From an uncultured Sutterella sp. (GTDB taxonomy: Bacteria; Pseudomonadota; Gammaproteobacteria; Burkholderiales; Burkholderiaceae_F): a stretch of DNA of 5,571 nucleotides. Below are positions 1-5,257 of this stretch, piece after piece (position 1 is the first letter of the stretch; each line of letters starts with the position of its first letter). The DNA lies in the NCBI GenBank assembly GCA_900552545.1, contig USAL01000118.1, positions 1 through 5,571 on the forward strand, read 5' to 3'. The position numbers and the translations under genes are program-made. Below the pieces are notes generated by a model, which was not told the origin of the DNA, ran no database searches, and was given only the letters and a program-made list of their open reading frames with translations.

Positions 1-1283
1 GAGAAGCCGCCGATGAAGATGCGCTCGGCAAGCGTGCCCGAGGTGACCACGTCGTTGATGATCTGCGTGATTCTCAGGTGCATGCGCGCCATGCCCTGCA
101 GATCCTCGGGCGAGGTGAAGGTGGGCGAGAGGATGTCGTACCAGGCGCGCGCCTTGTAGCCGTTGTGTGCGGTGATGGCGAGCTCGGGTGCGTTGGGGAA
201 GATGAAGCGCGCCGCCGGCCCGCCGAAGTCGATGAGCTCCTGAGGGAAGCGCTCGAAGTCGTGGGCGTCAACGCCCATGCCGTGCAGCCAGATCACCGTG
301 CAGGCGGGCTCGGCGCCGTTTTCAGGTTCCTTCACAAAGACCTCAAGGGGCTCGAGCGTGTTTCTCGGGCGGCTGTTTACAAGCGGCACGCCGTGCTGCA
401 CGCTGCGCCGCGCGATTGCCTCGGGGCTCATGCGCGGCCGTTCGCGGTGCTCTTCGACATGCGCATGCCGCCAGGGCTTGGGCTGCTCGGCCTTGAACGG
501 GTTGAGCGCCGCGGCGCTGAAGGCTTCCGAGACGCGCTCGGGCGTGCGGGTTTCAACGTACGGTTCAAAGCCCTGCGGGAGGTTCTGCGCGAAAGTCTGC
601 TGAGCGGGGGCGGCCGGGCTTTCAGGCTCGCTCGCATGGGGAATCTCGTGCGAGGGCTCACCAATTACGGGCTCGTGCTGCGGCTTGCTCTTGGGGCGGA
701 AGGCCGCTACGACCTCAGGGTTCGTTTCGATGCGCGGGCCCCCGATCAAGTCGATGCAGTAGGGGATGGCGGCAAAAAGGACCGAGTCGACGATGTCGCC
801 AGCGGCATTGCGAAGGCCTTCGAGCGTTTCGGCAATCGACTTCGGACGGCCGGGGAGGTTCACGATGAGCGCGGCGTGATCCGGAATTTCGCGCAGCACC
901 GCGACCTGACGCGAGAGGATCGCCGTCGGCACGAAGTTAAGCGAAATGCGGCGCATCTGTTCACCGAAGCCCGGCATCTCGCGGGTGCCCACGGCAAGCG
1001 TTGCCTCGGGCGTGACGTCGCGACGCGAGGGGCCCGTGCCGCCCGTCGTGAAGACGAGGTCGCACCCCACGCGGTCGACGAGCTCGCGCAGGGTTTCTTC
1101 GATCGTGTACCGATCGTCGGCGATGAGCCGCTCATGAAACTGCCCGGGCGAGACGATCGCGCGCTCGCACCAGGAACGCAGTGCCGGAATGCCTTCGTCG
1201 GCGTAGACGCCGCGGCTGGCGCGGTCGGAAATCGAGACCAGACCGAGAATGAGTGCGGTGGGAGGGGAACGGGTTGCGGGCAT
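1..1283 (-). CDS. mog: MogA molybdopterin adenylyltransferase fused to an alpha/beta hydrolase (3' end outside window)
   Basis: One frame stays open from ATG at 1283 to the window edge (427 full codons plus a TC-, which can only be Ser). Residues 1-200 are MogA, which adenylylates molybdopterin before molybdate insertion. Seen: GLVSISDRAS (14-23), TTGGTGPSRRDVTPEA (79-94), MPGFGEQMR (103-111), LNLPG-like VNLPG (141-145) and a C-terminal PEVVAAFRPKS (189-199). The E. coli catalytic Asp49 and Asp82 correspond to Asp56 and Asp89. Residues ~201-308 are a Pro/Glu/Ala/Gln-rich linker. Residues ~309-428 resemble carboxylesterase/acyl-protein thioesterase: WLHGMG (332-337, oxyanion hole), FIFPNAP (360-366), RAWYDI (379-384) and IGGFS (424-428), the start of the GxSxG elbow. 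E. coli MogA is ~195 aa and has no such tail. The start is the only ATG near the MogA N-terminus; GAGGA lies rather far upstream (about 12 nt). The catalytic Asp and His of the hydrolase are beyond the window, so its activity cannot be judged. Confidence 0.9.
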   Translation of the reverse strand, partial: MPATRSPPTALILGLVSISDRASRGVYADEGIPALRSWCERAIVSPGQFHERLIADDRYTIEETLRELVDRVGCDLVFTTGGTGPSRRDVTPEATLAVGTREMPGFGEQMRRISLNFVPTAILSRQVAVLREIPDHAALIVNLPGRPKSIAETLEGLRNAAGDIVDSVLFAAIPYCIDLIGGPRIETNPEVVAAFRPKSKPQHEPVIGEPSHEIPHASEPESPAAPAQQTFAQNLPQGFEPYVETRTPERVSEAFSAAALNPFKAEQPKPWRHAHVEEHRERPRMSPEAIARRSVQHGVPLVNSRPRNTLEPLEVFVKEPENGAEPACTVIWLHGMGVDAHDFERFPQELIDFGGPAARFIFPNAPELAITAHNGYKARAWYDILSPTFTSPEDLQGMARMHLRITQIINDVVTSGTLAERIFIGGF

Positions 1284-1380
1284 GGGATGGATCAATCCTC
1301 GCGGTTGGGTTGACGCAGGAGGCGCCCCGAAAAAGAATCCTGAAACGCGCTTTTTGGCGTACTTTTGGGCGACTCTTGCA

Positions 1381-1409
1381 GGCCCGCGAAGCAGGGCTTC
1401 AAGCGGGCC
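1381..1409 (-). promoter_or_regulatory. GC-rich hairpin between yjgA and mog
   Basis: A 7-bp arm (GGCCCGC at 1381-1387 with GCGGGCC at 1403-1409) encloses a second 5-bp arm (GAAGC at 1388-1392 with GCTTC at 1396-1400) around a 3-nt loop, with a 2-nt AA bulge at 1401-1402. That is 12 paired bases in 29 nt. On the minus strand no T-run follows it, so it is not a textbook intrinsic terminator. It sits in the 176-nt gap between the yjgA stop and the mog ATG. It could stabilise the yjgA 3' end, cause partial termination, or fold in the mog leader. No clear promoter for mog is visible, so co-transcription from yjgA is possible. Confidence 0.5.
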
Positions 1410-1459
1410 GCAAATGGAAAAGAGGAAAAATCGAACGAAAAAGCGATCAAGAAAGCCTA

Positions 1460-2050
1460 TTACGAAGCCTGGTCGGAGACCTCGCCTTCGTGCTCATCGT
1501 CTTCGTCGTGCGCTTCGAGCACGATGGGCGTGAGCTCAAACGAATGGATCATGCGGTAGAGCTCGCGTGCGGATTTCGGCGGTTTGCCGGCCTCGCGCTC
1601 CTTGCGGGCGGCGCGCACGAGCTGGCGCAGACGCTGCACGTCGATGTCGGCGTGCTTTTCGACGTAGGCGGTGACGGCTGCGTCGGCCTCAAGCATGGCG
1701 TCGCGGGCCTTTTCGGCGCGGTGGTGCGCCGCAACCGCCGCACGGCTTTCGCCCGTGGCGCGGTCGATGGCTTCGCGCACGGCCGAGGCTTCAAGCCGGC
1801 GCATGAGCTTGCCGATCAACTGCATCTGGCGGCGCATGGCGCCGAAGGACTTCATGCGCTGATAGTCGACGATCGCCTGCCGGATGTCCTCGGGCAGGTC
1901 GATGCGCGCAAACTGATCGGCGGGCAGGCGTGCGAGCTCGCCTCCGAGCTTTTGCATCAGATCGGAGTCGCGCTTTTTCTGGGATTTGGAGGGGCCGAAG
2001 TCGATGTCTTCGTCCTCGTCGGCACGGGTGTCGTAGAAAGCTTTCTTCAT
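1460..2050 (-). CDS. yjgA: DUF615 ribosome-associated protein YjgA/DarP (50S maturation)
   Basis: This 196-aa protein belongs to the YjgA/DarP family, which binds late 50S ribosome precursors and promotes peptidyl-transferase-centre maturation in the cytoplasm. Matches to E. coli YjgA include the acidic N-terminus followed by SKSQKKRDSD, a LARLPADQFARIDLP stretch, the RRQMQLIGKLMRR core, a C-terminal half with RQLRQLVR-like spacing (DVQRLRQLVRAARKE), and GKPPKSARELYR. The length is close to the E. coli protein (183 aa), with a slightly longer acidic tail (HDEDDEHEGE). The sequence is charged and helical, with no membrane segment. It reads toward mog, 176 nt away; this gene order is one I recall from Burkholderiales. 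No Shine-Dalgarno is visible before the ATG; see the promoter entry just upstream. Confidence 0.93.
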   Translation of the reverse strand: MKKAFYDTRADEDEDIDFGPSKSQKKRDSDLMQKLGGELARLPADQFARIDLPEDIRQAIVDYQRMKSFGAMRRQMQLIGKLMRRLEASAVREAIDRATGESRAAVAAHHRAEKARDAMLEADAAVTAYVEKHADIDVQRLRQLVRAARKEREAGKPPKSARELYRMIHSFELTPIVLEAHDEDDEHEGEVSDQAS

Positions 2051-2059
2051 AGTGGGCAG

Positions 2060-2065
2060 ATTGTA
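2060..2065 (-). promoter_or_regulatory. Possible -10 box giving a near-leaderless yjgA mRNA
   Basis: Read on the minus strand, TACAAT ends 9 nt before the yjgA ATG. If used, transcription would begin two or three bases before the start codon, which fits the lack of a Shine-Dalgarno there. No good -35 hexamer is found 16-18 nt upstream. A short inverted repeat (CGATGC at 2073-2078, GCATCG at 2081-2086) lies in the would-be spacer. The evidence is weak: one 5/6 hexamer plus context. Confidence 0.3.
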
Positions 2066-2334
2066 GCCCGTGCGATGCCCGCATCGTGAGCCCTGCGTGT
2101 CCTTGGAGCAGGGGAAAACAATTTGAAAACAATTCGCCGTTTTCTTAAGAAATGCTCTTCTTCAAACTTAGTAGACTATGTCCCACGCATAGCACGGTTG
2201 ACGACGTGCGCCGGCTGCGCTCGAAGCCGGGGTTTGTCCTCACTCCGGGCGTCTTCGGTTGCCCGGAAAGGGCGCTTTGACCTCCATCGGCTCAGGCTCC
2301 TCAACCGTGCCTTGTCTGACTCTGTCTTTTTATC

Positions 2335-2340
2335 AAGGAA
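2335..2340 (+). promoter_or_regulatory. Ribosome binding site fixing the GTG start of htpX
   Basis: AAGGAA lies 8 nt before GTG 2349. It decides between this start and the longer in-frame ATG at 2259, which has no comparable site and would add residues absent from HtpX proteins. Confidence 0.8.
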
Positions 2341-2348
2341 CAACTGAC

Positions 2349-3239
2349 GTGAAGCGAATTGCGCTTTTGATTCTCACCAACATCGCCATCGTGGTGATGC
2401 TCGGCATCGTGCTCAACGTGGTCAGCATGCTCACGGGGCTCAATTTCGGCCAGATGGCCGGCGCAAACATTGATCTGACCGCGCTCTTTGTGTTCGCCTT
2501 GGTCGTGGGCTTTGCGGGTTCGATCATTTCTCTTCTGATGAGCAAGACCATGGCCCGCATGTCGATGGGCGTGCAGCTCATCAACACCGAAAATCCACAG
2601 CCCGGCCTTGAAGCCTGGCTTGTGGGTCTGGTGCGCCGTCAGGCCGATCAGCTCGGCGTGAAGATGCCCGAAGTGGGCATCTACGAGGGCGAGCCCAACG
2701 CCTTTGCCACGGGCGCGACCAAGAACAGTTCCATGGTGGCGGTCTCCACCGGTCTGCTGCGCCTCATGAATCCCAAGGAGGTCGAGGCCGTGATCGCCCA
2801 CGAGATGAGCCACGTCGCCAACGGCGACATGGTGACGATGACGCTCGTGCAGGGCGTGATGAACACCTTCGTGGTCTTCATCTCGCGCGTGGTGGGCTGG
2901 GTCGTCGACCGTCAGATTCTCAGAAACGAAAGCGACGGTCCCGGCATGGGCTACTACATCACGAGCCTTGTGCTTGACATCGCGCTGGGCTTTCTTGCGG
3001 GCATCGTCGTGGCGGCCTTCTCGCGGCACCGCGAGTACCGTGCCGACGCCGGCGCCGCGAAGCTGATGGGCGAATCGGGCTCGATGATCGCCGCGCTTGA
3101 GCGCCTCGGCACCCAGCAGCCTGCGGAACTGCCGGCATCGGTGAAGGGCCTTGGCATTTCGGGCGGCATCGGCAGCCTCTTTGCCTCGCATCCCTCGATC
3201 GAGCAGCGCGTCGACGCCCTGCGCCGCATGCACTTCTAA
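2349..3239 (+). CDS. htpX: HtpX membrane-bound zinc metalloprotease (peptidase M48)
   Basis: This 296-aa protease of the inner membrane degrades misfolded membrane proteins alongside FtsH. Seen: two N-terminal hydrophobic segments (about 4-28 and 43-64), the NAFATG motif (117-122), the zinc site HEMSH (151-155; His151, Glu152, His155) with the third ligand Glu229 in SRHREYRADAG (225-235), and two further membrane segments (about 163-186 and 203-225). The length and layout match E. coli HtpX (293 aa), so it looks intact. I chose GTG 2349 because it aligns with the family N-terminus (MKRIALLILTN) and has AAGGAA at 2335-2340, 8 nt upstream. An upstream in-frame ATG at 2259 would add 30 unrelated residues. 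In enterobacteria htpX is stress induced (Cpx and heat shock); a comparable control here is only hinted at by a weak sigma-32-like match. Confidence 0.96.
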   Translation: MKRIALLILTNIAIVVMLGIVLNVVSMLTGLNFGQMAGANIDLTALFVFALVVGFAGSIISLLMSKTMARMSMGVQLINTENPQPGLEAWLVGLVRRQADQLGVKMPEVGIYEGEPNAFATGATKNSSMVAVSTGLLRLMNPKEVEAVIAHEMSHVANGDMVTMTLVQGVMNTFVVFISRVVGWVVDRQILRNESDGPGMGYYITSLVLDIALGFLAGIVVAAFSRHREYRADAGAAKLMGESGSMIAALERLGTQQPAELPASVKGLGISGGIGSLFASHPSIEQRVDALRRMHF

Positions 3240-3301
3240 GCCAAAAGTACTTCCCCCAAGCGGCTCAAAAAGACCTCAGAGAGTCGCCTGAGGCGAACAT
3301 C

Positions 3302-3349
3302 AAAAAAATCGCCGCCGCACCGGATTTCGGTGAAGGCGGCGATTTTTTT
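3302..3349. terminator. Bidirectional intrinsic terminator between htpX and the convergent gene
   Basis: A perfect 15-bp stem pairs 3302-3316 (seven A then TCGCCGCC) with 3335-3349 (GGCGGCGA then seven T). An inner stem CACCG/CGGTG (3318-3322/3328-3332) closes a 5-nt loop. The A-run and T-run make it work in both directions. It lies 62 nt after the htpX stop and 16 nt after the stop of the leftward gene that ends at 3366. Confidence 0.93.
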
Positions 3350-3365
3350 GCCTGAAATTTTTGCC

Positions 3366-4202
3366 TTACTTCTTCTGCGGCCGGGGAATGCGCGCAAGCA
3401 CGCGGGCGCCGTCGGATGTCCAGGCCTCGCCCTCAAGCGCATCAAAAAGCGCCGCGGCGCGGCTCTTCTCGACATGAAGCCGGGCGGCAATGCTTGCGAT
3501 GCTCGCCTCGCGATCGATGATGAGGCACTCCCGCGCGCGCAGGGCAAGGGGATCGGAGGCGTTTTCCGGAATCGCTGCGCGGGTTTCGCGCAGCGCCTGC
3601 CGCACGCCGGGCGCAAGCGTTGCGACGTATTGAGCCGTGGTGTTTTTCGAGGGCTGCGGGAGCGCGATCATCGTCACGTCCTGCCAGCTCTGATGAACGG
3701 CGTTGAGCCTTCCCGTGGTGATGCGCCGGCCCTCTTCCAAGGGGGAGCCGATGATTTCGGCGAGAACCTCACGCGCCTCGGGCGCATTGACCGCAAGCCA
3801 CAGGTAGCGCGACAGGAAGATGACAAGCCGCGGGCGGCGGGCCTTTAAAACGGCGGCAAGCTCGTCGATGCAGCCCGCGATTCTGGGCACCATCTGCGGC
3901 CCGTGGGCGTGTTTGAAGACGGATTTCGAGGCGGGCCACTCAAGCGTAAAGAACTGCCGCTCAAAGGCTCCTTCGCGGCCGCGCACGCAGTTGGGCTCGA
4001 TCCCCCAGAGCGAAAACCAGCCGATGAAGGCCTTGAGAACCGGGCCGCGGTCGATGCTGTTGTCAAAGAAGTTGCCGCGCCGCACAGGGGGCTCCGTGGG
4101 CCCGTAGCCCGGCAGCGTCACTACAAGCACGCCCCCCGAGGCGTTTTCAGGCGTCTCGAGTACGTCGGGCAGCGGCAGGACGTCGTCGGGGAGGCTTCGC
4201 AT
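3366..4202 (-). CDS. Uncharacterised protein, probable uracil-DNA-glycosylase-like fold with C-terminal HTH-like segment
   Basis: I do not recognise this 278-aa protein by name. Its N-terminal ~205 residues follow the layout of the uracil-DNA glycosylase superfamily: a strand ending in a GYGPTE turn (VVTLPGYGPTE, 27-37) where motif I would sit, a helix with GPVLKAFIGWFSLWGI (53-68), a strand at 84-89, the typical C-x(3)-L-x(7)-RPRLVIFLS pattern (111-131), and ALPQPSKNT (180-188) where the family has H-P-S. Gln183 replaces the usual His and the acidic motif-I residue is not obvious, so glycosylase activity is uncertain. Residues ~230-262 (SIASIAARLHVEKSRAAALFDALE-like) look like a helix-turn-helix. 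Start: ATG 4202; a TTG at 4250 would overlap the upstream regulator gene, and neither has a clear ribosome binding site. It lies 31 nt after the ArsR-type gene on the same strand, so they may share a transcript ending at the bidirectional terminator. Confidence 0.6.
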   Translation of the reverse strand: MRSLPDDVLPLPDVLETPENASGGVLVVTLPGYGPTEPPVRRGNFFDNSIDRGPVLKAFIGWFSLWGIEPNCVRGREGAFERQFFTLEWPASKSVFKHAHGPQMVPRIAGCIDELAAVLKARRPRLVIFLSRYLWLAVNAPEAREVLAEIIGSPLEEGRRITTGRLNAVHQSWQDVTMIALPQPSKNTTAQYVATLAPGVRQALRETRAAIPENASDPLALRARECLIIDREASIASIAARLHVEKSRAAALFDALEGEAWTSDGARVLARIPRPQKK

Positions 4203-4233
4203 GGTCGTAAAGGGAAAAAGGGGAATCAGGCGG

Positions 4234-4656
4234 TCACTTTGCCGAGGCAAGGCACGAGAGATGCATCACGTGCTCGATCATGTGGTGTAGCGACCGCGCG
4301 AGCTCCGTGTCGCAGGCGCGGTAAAAGACCTCCTTGCCTTCGCGCCGGGTCTGCACGAGGCCGCTGATCTTCAAAAGCTTCAAGTGGTGCGCTACTGCGG
4401 GGCTGCTCATTTTCATGAGCGCGGCGATGTTGATGACGCACTGCTCGGAGTGGCACAAAAGAAGAAAGATGCGGCAGCGGCAGGGGTCGCTCAACTGCTT
4501 GAAGACCTGCGAGACCGCCTCAAAGCAGTGCGTCTCGGGAAGCGCTGCAGCGGCCTTCTGCGCCGCCGTTCCGTGCTGATGCGGAAGCGCGCAGCCCGAA
4601 CCCTCCGGGTGTTCTTTCTTGGTGTCGGCCTCTGGTGCGTGTGTTGTATCGGTCAT
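4234..4656 (-). CDS. ArsR/SmtB-family metal-sensing transcriptional repressor
   Basis: This 140-aa winged-helix repressor should release DNA on binding metal. Seen: QVFKQLSDPCRCRIF (50-64), recognition region MSSPAVAHHLKLLKISGLV (83-101), wing REGKEVFYR (105-113), and alpha-5 helix DTELARSLHHMIEHVMH (116-132). Against SmtB the alpha-5 Zn ligands Asp104/His106/His117/Glu120 correspond to Asp116/Glu118/His129/His132, a plausible Zn-type site. EQCVINIA (71-78) is the ELCV-like alpha-3 motif; Cys73 with Cys/His of the extension (Cys22, His26, His28, Cys44) could form a CadC-like Cd/Pb site. The ~45-residue N-terminal extension is rich in Cys and His. Start: ATG 4656 is the only NTG start in frame downstream of the predicted promoter, but it lacks a ribosome binding site and implies a ~135-nt leader. 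An ATG at 4818 keeps the frame open but lies upstream of the -10. Confidence 0.88.
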   Translation of the reverse strand: MTDTTHAPEADTKKEHPEGSGCALPHQHGTAAQKAAAALPETHCFEAVSQVFKQLSDPCRCRIFLLLCHSEQCVINIAALMKMSSPAVAHHLKLLKISGLVQTRREGKEVFYRACDTELARSLHHMIEHVMHLSCLASAK

Positions 4657-4776
4657 GGCAAGCGAAAGATGCGTCGTGGCGAAAAGGCTCCTCGTACCGG
4701 GCGCACAGGACGCGCATGCCGCGCCAGGCGGGGTGATGGGGAGCGATTGCGCGAATGATTCAATGATTGTGCAATC

Positions 4777-4805
4777 TTGACATCGATGGATGAGGTGATT
4801 ATAGT
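4777..4805 (+). promoter_or_regulatory. Strong sigma-70 promoter for the HMA-protein gene
   Basis: TTGACA (4777-4782), a 17-nt spacer and TATAGT (4800-4805) make a near-consensus promoter. The expected start is near 4812, just before the inverted repeat at 4817-4842, which would act as a roadblock or polymerase-occlusion operator. The transcript would have a leader of about 60 nt to ATG 4871. Confidence 0.8.
4798..4803 (-). promoter_or_regulatory. Predicted -10 box of the ArsR-family gene
   Basis: Read leftward this is a perfect TATAAT. The -35 position (around 4821-4826, read as ATCGTT) is a poor match to consensus and lies inside the left arm and start of the spacer of the inverted repeat at 4817-4842. 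A repressor bound there would block this promoter, giving autoregulation. The box overlaps the -10 of the rightward promoter by four bases. Confidence 0.6.
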
Positions 4806-4816
4806 TGCCGATAATC

Positions 4817-4842
4817 ATTAAACGATAACTTAATCGTTTAAT
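4817..4842. promoter_or_regulatory. Operator: perfect 10+10 bp inverted repeat in the divergent promoter region
   Basis: ATTAAACGAT (4817-4826) and ATCGTTTAAT (4833-4842) are exact reverse complements separated by 6 nt. Size, AT-richness and position between an ArsR-family gene and its presumed target fit an ArsR/SmtB operator. It overlaps the -35 region of the leftward promoter and the transcription start area of the rightward one. A related site recurs at 5215-5240. Confidence 0.85.
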
Positions 4843-4870
4843 ACGAATGGTTTTTTGCGGAGCCTTGAAA

Positions 4871-5089
4871 ATGAAGAAGTCCTACAAGATTGAAGTCGAC
4901 TGCGCCAACTGCGCGCGCGAAATGGAAGAAGCCGCCGCCAAGGTCGAGGGCGTGGCCTCGGTTGTCGTCAACTTCATGACGCAGAAGATGATCGTCGAGT
5001 TTGCCGAAGGCGCCGACGCCAAGACCGTGATGGGCAATGTGCTCAAGGCCTGCAAGAAGGTCGAGCCCGACTGCGAGGTCTTCCTCTAA
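4871..5089 (+). CDS. Stand-alone heavy-metal-associated (HMA) domain protein, 72 aa
   Basis: A single ferredoxin-like HMA domain: strand YKIEVDCANCA (5-15) with Cys11 and Cys14 as the metal-binding pair, helix REMEEAAAKVEGV (16-28), strand SVVVNFMTQKMIVEF (30-44), and a C-terminal half ending in CKKVEPDCEVFL. The Asp before the first Cys (DCANC) is typical of Zn/Cd/Pb exporters of the CadA/ZntA kind, whereas Cu chaperones usually have MxCxxC. It probably hands metal to, or stands in for the missing N-terminal domain of, the P1B ATPase encoded next. GGAG at 4859-4862 sits 8 nt before ATG 4871; an in-frame ATG at 4847 has no such site and adds residues outside the domain. It has its own promoter, operator and terminator. 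Confidence 0.92.
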   Translation: MKKSYKIEVDCANCAREMEEAAAKVEGVASVVVNFMTQKMIVEFAEGADAKTVMGNVLKACKKVEPDCEVFL

Positions 5090-5169
5090 GAATAAGGCGC
5101 AGGGGCGGCGCTTCTTTCTTTGAGAGCGCCCCTTTGGCCATGTGAAGCGGCGATGACTGCATTGCAGAC

Positions 5170-5203
5170 AAGCACCAGCGGCGGTGGCGGTTGGTGCTTT
5201 TTT
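5170..5203 (+). terminator. Intrinsic terminator after the HMA-protein gene
   Basis: AAGCACCA (5170-5177) pairs with TGGTGCTT (5192-5199) over a 14-nt GC-rich loop, and the stem runs into six T (5198-5203). It lies between the HMA gene and the second operator-like site, so the ATPase gene needs its own promoter. Confidence 0.8.
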
Positions 5204-5214
5204 CTCCGCTAACG

Positions 5215-5240
5215 ATTAAACAAATAGTTAATTGTTTGTT
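5215..5240. promoter_or_regulatory. Second operator-like site upstream of the P-type ATPase gene
   Basis: Aligned without gaps to the inverted repeat at 4817-4842, this 26-bp stretch is identical at 19 positions, starting ATTAAAC and sharing the central TTAAT and the GTTT of the right arm. Its own arms pair at 7 of 10 positions. It sits between the terminator and the ribosome binding site of the ATPase gene. I could not identify convincing -35 and -10 boxes; TTGGTG (5191-5196) with GATTAA (5214-5219) at 17-nt spacing is the best pair but weak. Confidence 0.65.
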
Positions 5241-5257
5241 TCCCGAGGACATCAGCC

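Larger units (their letters stand above)
2051..2348. other. Divergent intergenic region between yjgA and htpX, with a structured htpX leader
   Basis: No convincing gene lies in these 298 bases; the open frames here are extensions of the neighbours. The half nearer yjgA is AT-richer (2115-2180). On the plus strand, CTTCAAA (2160-2166) followed 15 nt later by CCCACGCAT resembles a heat-shock sigma-32 promoter in its -35 part but only loosely in its -10 part. The half nearer htpX holds two consecutive hairpins, CCGGC/GCCGG (2211-2215/2226-2230) and CCGGGC/GCCCGG (2245-2250/2261-2266). These would fold in an htpX 5' leader if transcription starts upstream of them. Confidence 0.5.

Noticed and set aside
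78..1313. 411-codon plus-strand open frame opposite the mog fusion gene
   Set aside because: Its translation resembles no family and is Arg/Ala/Gly-rich. The opposite strand encodes clear MogA and hydrolase motifs, and long antisense frames are common in GC-rich genes.
1253..2089. 278-codon plus-strand open frame opposite yjgA
   Set aside because: It is antisense to the well-supported yjgA and has no recognisable domain or ribosome binding site.
2301..3233. 310-codon minus-strand open frame opposite htpX
   Set aside because: It is a His/Ala-rich shadow produced by htpX codon use; htpX itself is unmistakable and has a ribosome binding site and terminator.
3330..3848. Plus-strand frame of 172 codons opposite the UDG-like gene, and a similar one at 3903-4367
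   Set aside because: Low-complexity basic translations; the first begins inside the terminator stem. The minus-strand frame has a coherent fold pattern and a terminator at its end.
4520..4717. Small leftward frame overlapping the start of the ArsR-type gene, considered as a leader peptide
   Set aside because: It has no ribosome binding site, and its out-of-frame overlap with the regulator's coding region explains the openness.
4745..4776. GATTGC/GCAATC inverted repeat upstream of the rightward -35, considered as a second operator
   Set aside because: Only 6-bp arms 20 nt apart and unrelated to the 4817-4842 site; such repeats are expected by chance.
5101..5133. Hairpin AGGGGC/GCCCCT just after the HMA gene, considered as a terminator
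   Set aside because: The stem has a 3-nt bulge and no T-run follows; the stem with six T at 5170-5203 is the better terminator.
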